Origin: Candidatus Omnitrophota bacterium | GTDB taxonomy: Bacteria; Omnitrophota; Gorgyraeia; Duberdicusellales; 4484-171 | Assembly: GCA_023227945.1 (NCBI GenBank) | Contig: JALOCC010000031.1 | Coordinates: forward strand, 1 to 22,751 | Reading direction: 5' to 3' | DNA length: 22,751 bases | In this document: piece by piece, positions 14,776-22,310 of the stretch | Layout: each line of letters starts with the position of its first letter | Numbering within the stretch: the first letter of the stretch is position 1 | Translations under genes and position numbers: made by a program | Notes under the pieces: model-generated | Databases searched by the model: none | What the model was told of the DNA's origin: nothing | Seen by the model: only the letters and a program-made list of their open reading frames with translations

Positions 14776-15849
14776 TTATTTCGCGATGAGATATTCCGCT
14801 ATCTGGACAGCGTTTAAGGCAGCGCCTTTTAGGAGGTTATCCGCAACTACCCAAAGCCAGAGGCCGTTTTTATTAAATGGGTCACGCCTGATGCGGCCGA
14901 CAAACACTTCGTATTTACCCTCCACATCTTTTGGCATTGGATAAAGGCCTTTTTTGGGCTCATCGATGACAATGATACCTGCGGATTTTGAAAGCAGATT
15001 CTTAACTTTTTCGGGGTCAATTGGCTTATTGGCTTCAATATAAATTGACTCGGAATGCCCGGTTCTAACCGGAACTCTTACGGTGGTAGCTGAAACTTTT
15101 ATTTTCTTATCACCCATAATTTTGTGAGTTTCACGAACAAGTTTCCACTCTTCACTGGTAAAATCACATTCGGTAAACCCGCCAATCTGTGGAAAAACAT
15201 TATAGGCAAGCTGCTGCGGCATTGCCTTATCCTCTAAATTAACATGGATATCTTTATAATTAGCTGATGCTATTTGAGATAATTCCTTACTCAACTGCTC
15301 AACCGCCTGTTTGCCTGCACCAGAAGACGCCTGCAAGGTAGTCACAATTACTCTTTTAATGCCAACCTTTTTATAAATTGGCCAAAGAGCAACAACCATC
15401 TGAACGGTTGAACAATTTGGATTGGCAATTATTCCCTTATGCTTTTTTACCCCGTTAGAAATATCCGGGACCCCGCTACGAAACCAATTTCTAACGGGGT
15501 TAATATCTTTTGCGTTAACTTCCGGAACAACTAAAGGAACATTGGGGTCCATTCTAAAATCTGCGCCGTTATCTATTACTACAGCTCCTCTTTTAACTGC
15601 TGCTTTAGCGAAAGTCACAGCTGCGCCTTTTTCTCCTTCGGTTCCGGCAAAAAGTGCTATATCTATTCCGTTAAAACCCTTTTCAGAAATAGCTTCGACC
15701 TGGTATTTTTTCCCGTCGATATCTATTTCGCGGCTTGAACGGGCAAAAATCTTTAAAATATTAACAGGAAAATTCCTGTCCCGAAGACATCTAATCATTT
15801 CAATACCGACAACACCAGCACCGACTACTGCTATATTATATTTTTTCAT
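14776..15849 (-). CDS. asd: Asd, aspartate-semialdehyde dehydrogenase
   Basis: NADPH-dependent enzyme that reduces aspartyl-4-phosphate to aspartate semialdehyde, the branch point to lysine/diaminopimelate, threonine and methionine. The nucleotide-binding loop VVGAGVVGIEMIR (8-20), the active site ANPNCSTVQM with Cys146, SSGAGKQA (175-182) and the catalytic His265 in RTGHSES are present. Between PEVNAKDI (109-116) and KKHKGIIANPNC (135-146) lies an 18-residue insert, NPVRNWFRSGVPDISNGV (117-134), encoded by a palindromic DNA element; relatives normally pass directly from one block to the other. A good Shine-Dalgarno (GAGGTG) precedes the ATG. It overlaps the upstream unknown gene by 14 bp. 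Function is probably kept, since all catalytic residues and the frame are intact. Confidence 0.95.
   Translation of the reverse strand: MKKYNIAVVGAGVVGIEMIRCLRDRNFPVNILKIFARSSREIDIDGKKYQVEAISEKGFNGIDIALFAGTEGEKGAAVTFAKAAVKRGAVVIDNGADFRMDPNVPLVVPEVNAKDINPVRNWFRSGVPDISNGVKKHKGIIANPNCSTVQMVVALWPIYKKVGIKRVIVTTLQASSGAGKQAVEQLSKELSQIASANYKDIHVNLEDKAMPQQLAYNVFPQIGGFTECDFTSEEWKLVRETHKIMGDKKIKVSATTVRVPVRTGHSESIYIEANKPIDPEKVKNLLSKSAGIIVIDEPKKGLYPMPKDVEGKYEVFVGRIRRDPFNKNGLWLWVVADNLLKGAALNAVQIAEYLIAK
15448..15501. mobile_element. In-frame palindromic element inside asd
   Basis: 54 bp bounded by perfect 14-bp inverted repeats: ACCCCGTTAGAAAT (15449-15462) and ATTTCTAACGGGGT (15487-15500), with a 24-bp centre. 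It is much more GC-rich than the gene around it and keeps the reading frame, adding exactly 18 codons (residues 117-134 of Asd). Size, symmetry and in-frame coding match the behaviour of Rickettsia palindromic elements, although I claim no sequence relationship. I saw no second copy in this window. Confidence 0.8.
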
Positions 15850-16483
15850 TTACTGTCACCTCGTTTCCATTTTTTTTAATTAATTCTTTAATTTTGTTAA
15901 CAATCTCTTCCTTAGTAACACTATTGCTGAATATGTTAAAACTTTCTTCCGCGCTACAACAACCGATATCTAACTTAATGCTGTCTGAAACAAGCGGAAC
16001 TATGAATTCATTTTTTAGTAGTGTCAAATGCCTAACCTTGTTATAAAGCTCTTGTGCCATTTGTTTATTTTCAAAAAGCAAAAATAAAGTTACATAAGAC
16101 GGCTTAAAGAGGCTACAGGCAATACTCTCTAACTGGCTGGATGATTTCCCTTCCTCTGCGAGCCAATAAATACGCCGGCCTTGCCTTTCAAATAACAAGA
16201 AAGACCTATGTGGCAATGAATAGATTAGTTGTGCCGACGATAACTCCCCTTGGACTTTTTCATTTTTTTCATATCCGGCAGGGCATTCATACAGCAAAAA
16301 ACAATCTTTGCCGTTCCGCAAATAATCTATTAAACCCCTTAAGTAACCTTGCGCAATCAGCAAATCTATTCCGGAACCAAACCACCCTTTCCCAAGAGGC
16401 ACTTTGATATCAAGGAAGTAATTATTGTGCTCTAAGATTGTTTGTTCCTTAGATATAATTATCGAAGGAATTAATCCTGCCAT
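15836..16483 (-). CDS. Conserved-looking protein of unknown function between leuB and asd
   Basis: 215 residues, soluble, with no signal peptide or membrane helix. I do not recognise a family. The N-terminal part has a GKGWFGSGIDLLIAQGYLRGLIDYL stretch (residues about 32-56), and the middle has alternating hydrophobic strands (SFLLFERQGRRIYWLAEEG, YVTLFLLFENKQ), which suggests an alpha/beta fold. Two adjacent cysteines occur (DIGCCSAEE). The C-terminus is a lysine-rich helix. It overlaps asd by 14 bp and follows leuB by 67 nt, so it should be made with the amino-acid enzymes. The ATG at 16483 has no clear Shine-Dalgarno. Long length, a fully open frame and coupling support a real gene. Confidence 0.7.
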   Translation of the reverse strand: MAGLIPSIIISKEQTILEHNNYFLDIKVPLGKGWFGSGIDLLIAQGYLRGLIDYLRNGKDCFLLYECPAGYEKNEKVQGELSSAQLIYSLPHRSFLLFERQGRRIYWLAEEGKSSSQLESIACSLFKPSYVTLFLLFENKQMAQELYNKVRHLTLLKNEFIVPLVSDSIKLDIGCCSAEESFNIFSNSVTKEEIVNKIKELIKKNGNEVTVNEKI

Positions 16484-16550
16484 TATATGTATTATTTTCT
16501 TGTTCTTGAAACTTTTAAAAGCTGTCGATAGCTACGGTTATCTGCGCCTA

Positions 16551-17609
16551 TCAAAGATTATTAACCACCAAATCTCCAACTTCAGCCGTGGAGTATCCCA
16601 TTTTACCTGCAGCAAGAGATTTTAACTTTTTCGTACTTACTTCGATTACTGCTTTTTCAATAGCTTCAGCTGCTTTAACTTCGCCTAAAGTTTCAAGCAT
16701 CATACCTAGCGCACAAATTGCAGCCAGTGGATTAATTACATTTTTTCCTGTATACTTTGGCGCGCTTCCGCCAATTGGCTCAAACATTGAAACGCCTTCA
16801 GGATTAATGTTTCCGCCGGCGGCTATGCCCATTCCTCCCTGAATCATTGCGCCTAAATCCGTGATGATATCGCCAAAAAGATTATCTGTAACAATCACGT
16901 CAAACCACTCAGGATTCTTTACAAACCACATTGTGGTTGCATCAACATGAGCGTAATCAGTTGTAATATCCGAATATTCCTTTGCAACTTCATAAAAGGT
17001 TCTCTGCCAAAGGTCCCAAGCATAAGTTAAAACATTGGTCTTTCCGCAAAGCGTCACTTTCTTCCTTTTGTTACGTTTTCTTGCACATTCAAAAGCATAG
17101 CGGATGCAACGCTCAACGCCCTTTCTGGTATTATAAGAAATTTGTATGGCAACTTCGTCTTTTGTGCCTTTATTTTTAAATTCGCCCATACCTTTATAAA
17201 GCCCTTCGGAATTTTCACGCACAACCACGAAATCTATATCCTGGGGCTTTTTATCTTTTAAGGGGCAAAACTTTGAATCGTAAAGCTTAACCGGACGCAA
17301 ATTAATATACTGATCCAAAGAAAAACGCAGCTTAAGAAGAACGCCTGTTTCAATTATCCCGGGCTTAACAGCCGGATCGCCCACAGCGCCTAAGAAAATT
17401 GCTGAATATTTTTTTAACTCCGCTATATCTTTATCGTCTACGAGTTTGCCCGTTTCCAAATAGCGCTTTCCGCTGAAATCAAAATCTTTAGTTTCGTATT
17501 CGAATTTATATTTTTCGCTTACTGCTTTTAATACTTTCAATCCCTCGGCAGCAACTTCTGGGCCTGTTCCGTCTCCGCCGATTACGGCAATTTTGTAAGT
17601 CTTGTTCAT
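16551..17609 (-). CDS. leuB: LeuB, 3-isopropylmalate dehydrogenase
   Basis: NAD-dependent oxidative decarboxylation of 3-isopropylmalate, the third step of leucine synthesis. Family features: GGDGTGPEV (11-19), substrate arginines in [20 protein letters not shown] (Arg95, Arg105), [12 protein letters not shown] (129-140; Arg131, Tyr138), Lys190, the metal-binding Asp223, Asp247 and Asp251 in VDATTMW and [11 protein letters not shown], and the NAD-binding [12 protein letters not shown] (277-288). The LLKLRF..LDQ..NLRP pattern resembles the actinobacterial-type LeuB rather than the E. coli type. Isocitrate, homoisocitrate or tartrate dehydrogenase are relatives, but leuC and leuD next door make the leucine role most likely. 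The start has GGAG 7 nt upstream and lies 1 nt after the small gene before it. Confidence 0.9.
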   Translation of the reverse strand: MNKTYKIAVIGGDGTGPEVAAEGLKVLKAVSEKYKFEYETKDFDFSGKRYLETGKLVDDKDIAELKKYSAIFLGAVGDPAVKPGIIETGVLLKLRFSLDQYINLRPVKLYDSKFCPLKDKKPQDIDFVVVRENSEGLYKGMGEFKNKGTKDEVAIQISYNTRKGVERCIRYAFECARKRNKRKKVTLCGKTNVLTYAWDLWQRTFYEVAKEYSDITTDYAHVDATTMWFVKNPEWFDVIVTDNLFGDIITDLGAMIQGGMGIAAGGNINPEGVSMFEPIGGSAPKYTGKNVINPLAAICALGMMLETLGEVKAAEAIEKAVIEVSTKKLKSLAAGKMGYSTAEVGDLVVNNL

Positions 17610-17610
17610 T

Positions 17611-17871
17611 TTATAACTCCTCTACCCATCTAATAGCTTGCATATTAAGCAATAATACATTCTTTGCCTTGGATATCCCTGATGTCAATTTAAAAGAATG
17701 TATTTCTTTTAAATTTTGCACTTCGGCATTTGTAACCGCAATAAAAGAATTTTTTTGGTCATTTAAAAAATCACTTACCCTTAAGCCTTCGCTGATATGA
17801 ATTGTACCTTTTATCCAAGCGCCATCAGTACAAAGAATAAGAACTTTGATTTTTTCTTTAGGTATTTTCAT
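17611..17871 (-). CDS. Small unknown protein in the leucine operon
   Basis: 86 residues, soluble, rich in predicted beta strands. Visible features are KVLILCTDGAWIKGTIHISEGLRVSDFLND (9-38) followed by FIAVTNAEV (43-51) and a hydrophobic C-terminal strand (NVLLLNMQAI). The pattern G-I-H-I-x-E-G-x-R-x-S-D-F-L-N with F-I-x-x-T-x-A-E-V resembles small conserved proteins of unknown function (possibly the DUF6812 group, from memory and unverified). It is inserted between leuD (ATGA overlap at 17868-17871) and leuB (1-nt gap), with a strong Shine-Dalgarno AAAGGAGG, so it is certainly translated with the leucine enzymes. Whether it acts in that pathway is unknown. Confidence 0.8.
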   Translation of the reverse strand: MKIPKEKIKVLILCTDGAWIKGTIHISEGLRVSDFLNDQKNSFIAVTNAEVQNLKEIHSFKLTSGISKAKNVLLLNMQAIRWVEEL

Positions 17872-18362
17872 TTTTTGCCTCCTTTGGCCTTAATCCAATT
17901 AATCAATCCGCCAAATTTAACGATTTCCTGCAAAAATTGAGGGAAAATATTTGTTTTATATACCTTATTCTTGCTTATATTATTTATTGCGCCTTTGGAT
18001 AAATCAAGCTCTATTATATCGCCACTATCTATATCGTCTACTTCCTTAAGCTCAATAATAGGCAGGCCTATATTGATTGCATTACGGTAAAATATACGGG
18101 CAAAACTTTTGGCGACAACCGCGGCGATACCGCAGCCTCTGATTGCCCAGGGAGCGTGTTCCCTGCTTGAACCGCAGCCAAAATTACGTCCGGCGACTAT
18201 TATATCACTAGGCTGAACGCGCTTTATAAAATCAGGGTCAATATTTTCCATACACTTTGAGCCAAGGAATTTTTCATCCTGCGAATCAAGGTATTTTGCC
18301 GCAATAATATCGTCGGTATTAATATTATCGCCAAATTTGTGAGCCTTACCTTTTATTATCAT
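17868..18362 (-). CDS. leuD: LeuD, isopropylmalate isomerase small subunit
   Basis: Small subunit of 3-isopropylmalate dehydratase, which isomerises 2- to 3-isopropylmalate with LeuC. Motifs: [15 protein letters not shown] (11-25), [17 protein letters not shown] (58-74) and [12 protein letters not shown] (92-103). At 164 residues it is the short, archaeal/homoaconitase-like form. AAGGA precedes the ATG. A large inverted repeat fills most of the 146-nt gap between leuC and this gene. A homoaconitase small subunit is a possible alternative. Confidence 0.92.
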   Translation of the reverse strand: MIIKGKAHKFGDNINTDDIIAAKYLDSQDEKFLGSKCMENIDPDFIKRVQPSDIIVAGRNFGCGSSREHAPWAIRGCGIAAVVAKSFARIFYRNAINIGLPIIELKEVDDIDSGDIIELDLSKGAINNISKNKVYKTNIFPQFLQEIVKFGGLINWIKAKGGKK

Positions 18363-18412
18363 TTATAAATCCTTTTTCACACAAATTAGCGCAGATTTAG
18401 TATATCGTCTAT

Positions 18413-18495
18413 CGGTTGCGGTTGCGCAGCTCGTTTCGTCTTACGGTTACGTTCTACGTTAGACGCAACCGATACGAGCATCGTAACCGCAACCG
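18413..18495. repeat. Inverted pair of GGTTGCG-type repeats between leuC and leuD
   Basis: Copy 2 (18413-18438) and an inverted copy 3 (18470-18495) agree at 22 of 26 positions and can fold into an imperfect hairpin with a 31-nt loop in the leuC-leuD mRNA. Copy 2 extends to about 18458 (CGGTTACGTTCTACG), as in the truA copy at 14071-14116. Between and around the cores, 7-bp spaced ACGTTNN units are visible (18448-18463). Another CGCAACC (18501-18507) abuts the leuC stop codon. Confidence 0.85.
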
Positions 18496-18508
18496 TATAA
18501 CGCAACCT

Positions 18509-19786
18509 TTATCTGCGTATCTCATCCGGATGTGTTATCCTTCCCTTTATGGCACTTGCCGCGGCAACTGCCGCGCTTGATAGATAAACAAAGCTTTCCG
18601 GATGCCCCATTCTACCGATAAAATTTCTATTGGTAGTTGCAAGCGCAACTTCACCCTTATCCAATACGCCCATGTGTCCCCCAAGGCACGGGCCGCAGGT
18701 TGCCGGGCTCATAATACAATTTGCTTCCATAAATATTTTTACAAGGCCTTCTTTTTCTGCCTGCTTATAAATACTGGGGCTTGCCGGTAGAATAATAACC
18801 CGAAGACCTTTCTTCACTTTTTTGTTCTTTAAGATTTTTGCCGCTATCCTTAAATCAGTTATCCTGCCGTTGGTACAGGAACCTATGACTACCTGATTAA
18901 GTGTAATATTTTTTAATTCGCCTACCGGCTTTGTATTGCTCGGTAAATGCGGGCAGGCAACCTGAGGCTCCAGCTTTGTTACATCTATTTCTATAATTTC
19001 TTTATAACATGCGTCCTTATCGCTTCTTAGCTGCTTGATTGAACCTTTGAATTTGAATTTCTTACCTTGAATTTGTTTCAAATATTTGATAGTAGATTCG
19101 TCAGGCTCGACAACTCCGGTTTTTCCGCCTGCCTCAATTGCCATATTAGTCATACTAAGCCTGTCATCAAGGCCAAGTTTTTCTATGACGGGTCCGGAAA
19201 ACTCCATAACCTTGTAATGAGCGCCTTCAACGCCAATTTTACCTATTGTAGCTAAAATCAAATCTTTTCCGCTGAGCCACTTACTTAGCTTTCCTTTATA
19301 GACGAACTTAATTGTCTGCGGCACTTTCAGCCAACACCTTCCTTCCTTCATAACCGCGGCAAGGTCAGTTGAGCCGATACCGAAGGAAGCACTACCAATA
19401 CCGCCTAAAGTGCAGGTATGCGAATCAGCGCCTACAGCGAGGGAGCCCGGGAAAACCAGGCCTTCTTCGATTAAAAAAACATGTTCTACTCCGCATTCGT
19501 TGATATCAAAAAAGTTTTTTATTTTATATTTTTGCGAAAAATCTTTAAGTAATTTTGCGTTATTGGCGGCTTTTAAGTCTCTTGCCGGAAGAAAATGGTC
19601 ACAGATAAAGCCAATTTTTTGCCTGTCGAAAACTGAGTCAAAGCCTGCTTTTACAAATTCCTTTACGGCTAAGGGCGCGGTTATGTCGTTACCAAATGCA
19701 AAATCCACCTTGGCATAAACAAAATCCCCAAGTTCCTTTTTGCCGCAAGCCCTCAATAATATTTTTTCAATTAATGTTAAACCCAT
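18509..19786 (-). CDS. leuC: LeuC, isopropylmalate isomerase large subunit
   Basis: Iron-sulfur dehydratase subunit of the aconitase superfamily. The [4Fe-4S] ligands are visible: Cys304 in VIGSCTNGR, and Cys364 and Cys367 in SPATCGPCLGG. Other family segments are GADSHTCTLGGIGSASFGIGS (119-139) and GRMGHPESFVYLSS near the C-terminus. At 425 residues it is the shorter archaeal/homoaconitase-like type, which matches the short LeuD. The ATG at 19786 has no Shine-Dalgarno; a heptamer array begins 6 nt upstream. leuA is not in the window. Homoaconitase is the main alternative, but LeuB beside it favours leucine. Confidence 0.92.
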   Translation of the reverse strand: MGLTLIEKILLRACGKKELGDFVYAKVDFAFGNDITAPLAVKEFVKAGFDSVFDRQKIGFICDHFLPARDLKAANNAKLLKDFSQKYKIKNFFDINECGVEHVFLIEEGLVFPGSLAVGADSHTCTLGGIGSASFGIGSTDLAAVMKEGRCWLKVPQTIKFVYKGKLSKWLSGKDLILATIGKIGVEGAHYKVMEFSGPVIEKLGLDDRLSMTNMAIEAGGKTGVVEPDESTIKYLKQIQGKKFKFKGSIKQLRSDKDACYKEIIEIDVTKLEPQVACPHLPSNTKPVGELKNITLNQVVIGSCTNGRITDLRIAAKILKNKKVKKGLRVIILPASPSIYKQAEKEGLVKIFMEANCIMSPATCGPCLGGHMGVLDKGEVALATTNRNFIGRMGHPESFVYLSSAAVAAASAIKGRITHPDEIRR

Positions 19787-19792
19787 AATATA

Positions 19793-19846
19793 GTTCTAAG
19801 TTCTAAGTTCTAAGTTGTAAGTTCTAAGTTGTAAGTTGTAAGTTAC
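19793..19846. repeat. Heptamer array upstream of leuC
   Basis: Seven consecutive plus-strand units: GTTCTAA, GTTCTAA, GTTCTAA, GTTGTAA, GTTCTAA, GTTGTAA, GTTGTAA (19793-19841), then a partial GTTAC. The array begins 6 nt upstream of the leuC ATG, the same distance as the related array at rbfA (8151-8192). Confidence 0.92.
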
Positions 19847-19853
19847 GAATTTT

Positions 19854-19901
19854 AAGCTATAAATAAATCCCTTTTTCCCAAAAGCTTACAGCTTATAGCT
19901 T
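19854..19901. repeat. 9-bp inverted repeat after fabF
   Basis: AAGCTATAA (19854-19862) and TTATAGCTT (19893-19901) are perfect inverted copies around a 30-nt spacer, ending 1 nt before the fabF stop codon. The stem is AT-rich and lacks a T-run, so it is a weak hairpin and not a convincing terminator. Confidence 0.5.
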
Positions 19902-19902
19902 A

Positions 19903-21141
19903 TTATTTGAATTCCTTAACCAGGAGTGCGGCGTTGTGTCCGCCAAAGCCAAGTGAATTCGATATAGCAACTTTGACATCGCGCTTAAGCGCTTTGTTTG
20001 GCGTATAATTCAAATCACATGCCGGGTCGGGATTTTCGTAGTTTATAGTTGGCGGAATAATTTTATTTTTTACGACCAGGCAAGCTACGATAAATTCAAC
20101 TGCGCCAGCTGCGCCTAACATATGCCCGGTCATTGATTTGGTTGAACTAATATTTACCTCTTTTGCAAACTTACCAAAAACTCTTTTTATGGCAAGAGTT
20201 TCAATAGCGTCATTTAGTTGGGTACTTGTGCCGTGGGCATTTATATAGATATCCCCGCTAACAGTAACGCCTGCTTCAGAAAGAGCAAATTCCATGGCTT
20301 TCGCCGGGCCGATAGCGTCAGGATCTGGCGCGGTAATATGATACGCATCGCAAGTTGCGCCATAACCGCCTACCTCTGCAAAAATAGGCGCATTACGACT
20401 TTTAGCGTGTTCATATTCTTCAAGGACTATCACGCCTGAGCCTTCTGCCATTATAAAACCGTCCCTTTCTTTATCAAACGGCCGACATGCACGTGATGGC
20501 TCATCATTTCTTTTAGAAAGAGCTTTCAGGGCACAAAAACCACCCACACCCATAGGTGTTATAGAAGCTTCTGCACCGCCACAAACGATAACATCAGCAC
20601 GGCCGTACTTAACAGCTGAATACGCTTCTCCTATCGCGTGAGCGCCTGAAGCGCAGGCTGTAACCGTGCAGAAATTTATGCCTTTTAAACCAAAATGTAT
20701 AGCCACAGCACCAGCTGCTTCATTAGTAATTAAGCTTGGTATAAGAAATGGCGATATCTTATCCGGGCCTTTTTGAAGATACTTAAAACACTCGCTTTCA
20801 ACTATTTGCAGGCATCCTATGCCGGAACCGATTATTACGCCGGTTCGATATGGGTCTATTTTTTTTAAATCAAGTTTGCTTTGTAAAAGAGCTTCCTCGC
20901 AGGCCTTTAGAGCAAACTGGACAAAACGAGGGGTTCTTCTTATGTCTTTTGGCGGAATAAATGAAGGTGTAACAAAATCTTTTGCTTCTCCGGCAATTTT
21001 CGAATCAAAGAGTTCAGGGTCAAATTGCGCAATTCTTGTAATACCACTTTTACCATTTATTAACGAATCCCAAAAAGATGGTACTCCAATCCCCAGAGGA
21101 GAAACTGCCCCATAGCCAGTAACTACAACTCGCCTTTCCAT
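19903..21141 (-). CDS. fabF: FabF, beta-ketoacyl-ACP synthase II
   Basis: Condensing enzyme that elongates acyl-ACP with malonyl-ACP. The Cys-His-His triad is complete and at the standard numbering: Cys163 (TVTACASGAHAIG), His303 (NAHGTST) and His340 (KSMTGHMLGAAGA). It begins VVVTGYGAVSPLG (5-17) and ends NSLGFGGHNAALL. Length (412) is typical. It follows acpP by 18 nt. No strong Shine-Dalgarno lies at normal spacing, so coupling to acpP is likely. Confidence 0.96.
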   Translation of the reverse strand: MERRVVVTGYGAVSPLGIGVPSFWDSLINGKSGITRIAQFDPELFDSKIAGEAKDFVTPSFIPPKDIRRTPRFVQFALKACEEALLQSKLDLKKIDPYRTGVIIGSGIGCLQIVESECFKYLQKGPDKISPFLIPSLITNEAAGAVAIHFGLKGINFCTVTACASGAHAIGEAYSAVKYGRADVIVCGGAEASITPMGVGGFCALKALSKRNDEPSRACRPFDKERDGFIMAEGSGVIVLEEYEHAKSRNAPIFAEVGGYGATCDAYHITAPDPDAIGPAKAMEFALSEAGVTVSGDIYINAHGTSTQLNDAIETLAIKRVFGKFAKEVNISSTKSMTGHMLGAAGAVEFIVACLVVKNKIIPPTINYENPDPACDLNYTPNKALKRDVKVAISNSLGFGGHNAALLVKEFK

Positions 21142-21159
21142 TTTGAAAGAACTTTTTCC

Positions 21160-21396
21160 TTACTTTTTGGCTTTAGCTTCTATATATTTTATCGCTTCGC
21201 CGACTGTAGTTATTTTTTCAGCGTCTTCATCGGGTATTTCTATGCCGAATTCCTCTTCAAGTGCCATTACCACTTCTACTGTATCCAATGAATCAGCGCC
21301 CAAATCATCGATAAAGGAACTTTCTCCCTTAATTTCTTCTTTCTTTACCCCCAACTGCTCCGCGATAATCTCTTTCACTTTTTCCTCAACGCCCAT
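21160..21396 (-). CDS. acpP: Acyl carrier protein
   Basis: 78-residue acidic carrier of growing acyl chains. The phosphopantetheine site is [18 protein letters not shown] with Ser36. The four-helix pattern and overall charge are typical. A strong Shine-Dalgarno, AAAGGAGG (21409-21402), lies 5 nt before the ATG, consistent with very high expression. The order fabD-fabG-acpP-fabF is the common bacterial one. Confidence 0.98.
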   Translation of the reverse strand: MGVEEKVKEIIAEQLGVKKEEIKGESSFIDDLGADSLDTVEVVMALEEEFGIEIPDEDAEKITTVGEAIKYIEAKAKK

Positions 21397-21447
21397 AATT
21401 TCCTCCTTTCTTGAAAAAACCTACACTGCAAATTCTGAATTTACGAA

Positions 21448-22182
21448 TTAAATTAACCCTCCATCAACAACCAACACGTGGCTGGTAATATAATCGGCAT
21501 CAGATGACGCCAGAAAGAGTACAGCTTTTGCTACATCGCTGGGCTCGCCAAACCTGCCCAGAGGAATTCTTTTAAACATTTCCTCCTTAATGCTGTCGTT
21601 AAGCTTATCTGTCATAGCAGTCTTAATATAACCGGGAGCAACTGCATTCACCGTTATATTTCTTGAGCCTAATTCTTTTGCTAAAGATTTAGTTACCCCT
21701 ATAAGCCCTGCTTTTGAAGCAGCATAATTAATCTGGCCTGCGTTACCCATTATACCTATTATTGAGCTGATATTTACGATTTTACCGTAACGCTGCTTTA
21801 CCATAAACCTTGAAACTGCTTTTATGCAGTTAAACGCTCCCTTCAGATTAACAGTTAAAACCTTATCCCAGTCGTTTTCAGAGAGCCTGAGCAGGAGATT
21901 ATCACGGGTAATTCCTGCATTGTTTACTAATATATCAATTCTCTTAAAGTTGTCAATGATTTTGTTAACATTTTTCTCAGCTTCCTCGAGATTTGTTACA
22001 TCAACCTTAAGGGCAGTTGCTTCGCAATAAGCTTTAAGTTCGGATTCGGTAGCTGCAAGCTGCTCGTCATTTAAATCAAAGATTATAACCTTTGCTTTTT
22101 CTTTGGCAAATTGCAGGGCAATTTCCTTTCCTATTCCCTGAGCGCCCCCGGTTACTATTACCACTTTATCTGTAAACCGCAT
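21448..22182 (-). CDS. fabG: FabG, 3-oxoacyl-ACP reductase
   Basis: NADPH-dependent short-chain dehydrogenase of fatty-acid synthesis, 244 residues. Motifs: TGGAQGIG (11-18), NNAGITRD (87-94), and the catalytic Ser140 (VNISS), Tyr153 and Lys157 (YAASK), with VAPGYIKTAMT after them. I place the start at ATG 22182 because AGGAGG (22192-22187) is 4 nt upstream and the protein then starts MRFTDKVVIVTGG, as in relatives. A longer frame from 22212 would add ten residues that do not resemble the family. No fabH is visible here. Confidence 0.96.
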   Translation of the reverse strand: MRFTDKVVIVTGGAQGIGKEIALQFAKEKAKVIIFDLNDEQLAATESELKAYCEATALKVDVTNLEEAEKNVNKIIDNFKRIDILVNNAGITRDNLLLRLSENDWDKVLTVNLKGAFNCIKAVSRFMVKQRYGKIVNISSIIGIMGNAGQINYAASKAGLIGVTKSLAKELGSRNITVNAVAPGYIKTAMTDKLNDSIKEEMFKRIPLGRFGEPSDVAKAVLFLASSDADYITSHVLVVDGGLI

Positions 22183-22186
22183 AATT

Positions 22187-22192
22187 CCTCCT
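22187..22192 (-). promoter_or_regulatory. Ribosome-binding site that fixes the fabG start
   Basis: Minus-strand AGGAGG, 4 nt before the ATG at 22182, is a full Shine-Dalgarno and decides against the upstream ATGs at 22212 and 22209. Confidence 0.85.
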
Positions 22193-22215
22193 ATTTGCGT
22201 ATCCCACATCAAGTA

Positions 22216-22308
22216 ACAGGTAGCACGTGAGGGTATTAAAACTTGTTACGTCCACTCCAAGTGGACTCGCCTAAATATTTTTATATGGTGGCGAGGCTAC
22301 GTGCGACT
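22216..22308. repeat. Repeat-like intergenic region with a hairpin between fabD and fabG
   Basis: GTCCACT-CCA-AGTGGAC (22250-22266) is a perfect 7-bp stem with a 3-nt loop. GTAACA and TGTTAC form a further inverted pair around 22213-22249, and GTAGC/CTACG motifs occur on both sides (GGTAGCACGTGAGG and GAGGCTACGTGCG). The region resembles the other composite repeat-filled gaps in the window, but it is not a copy of any of them. It is not followed by a T-run, so I do not call it a terminator. Confidence 0.55.
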
Positions 22309-22310
22309 TA

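Noticed and set aside
15422..15883. 153-codon open frame on the plus strand opposite asd
   Set aside because: Antisense of a well-supported gene; its length reflects codon bias of the asd strand.
19793..19846. CRISPR-like array
   Set aside because: The units are only 7 bp and follow each other directly, without spacers.
22183..22212. Longer fabG starting at 22212
   Set aside because: The extra residues MMWDTQIGGI do not resemble the family, and a full Shine-Dalgarno sits directly before the ATG at 22182.
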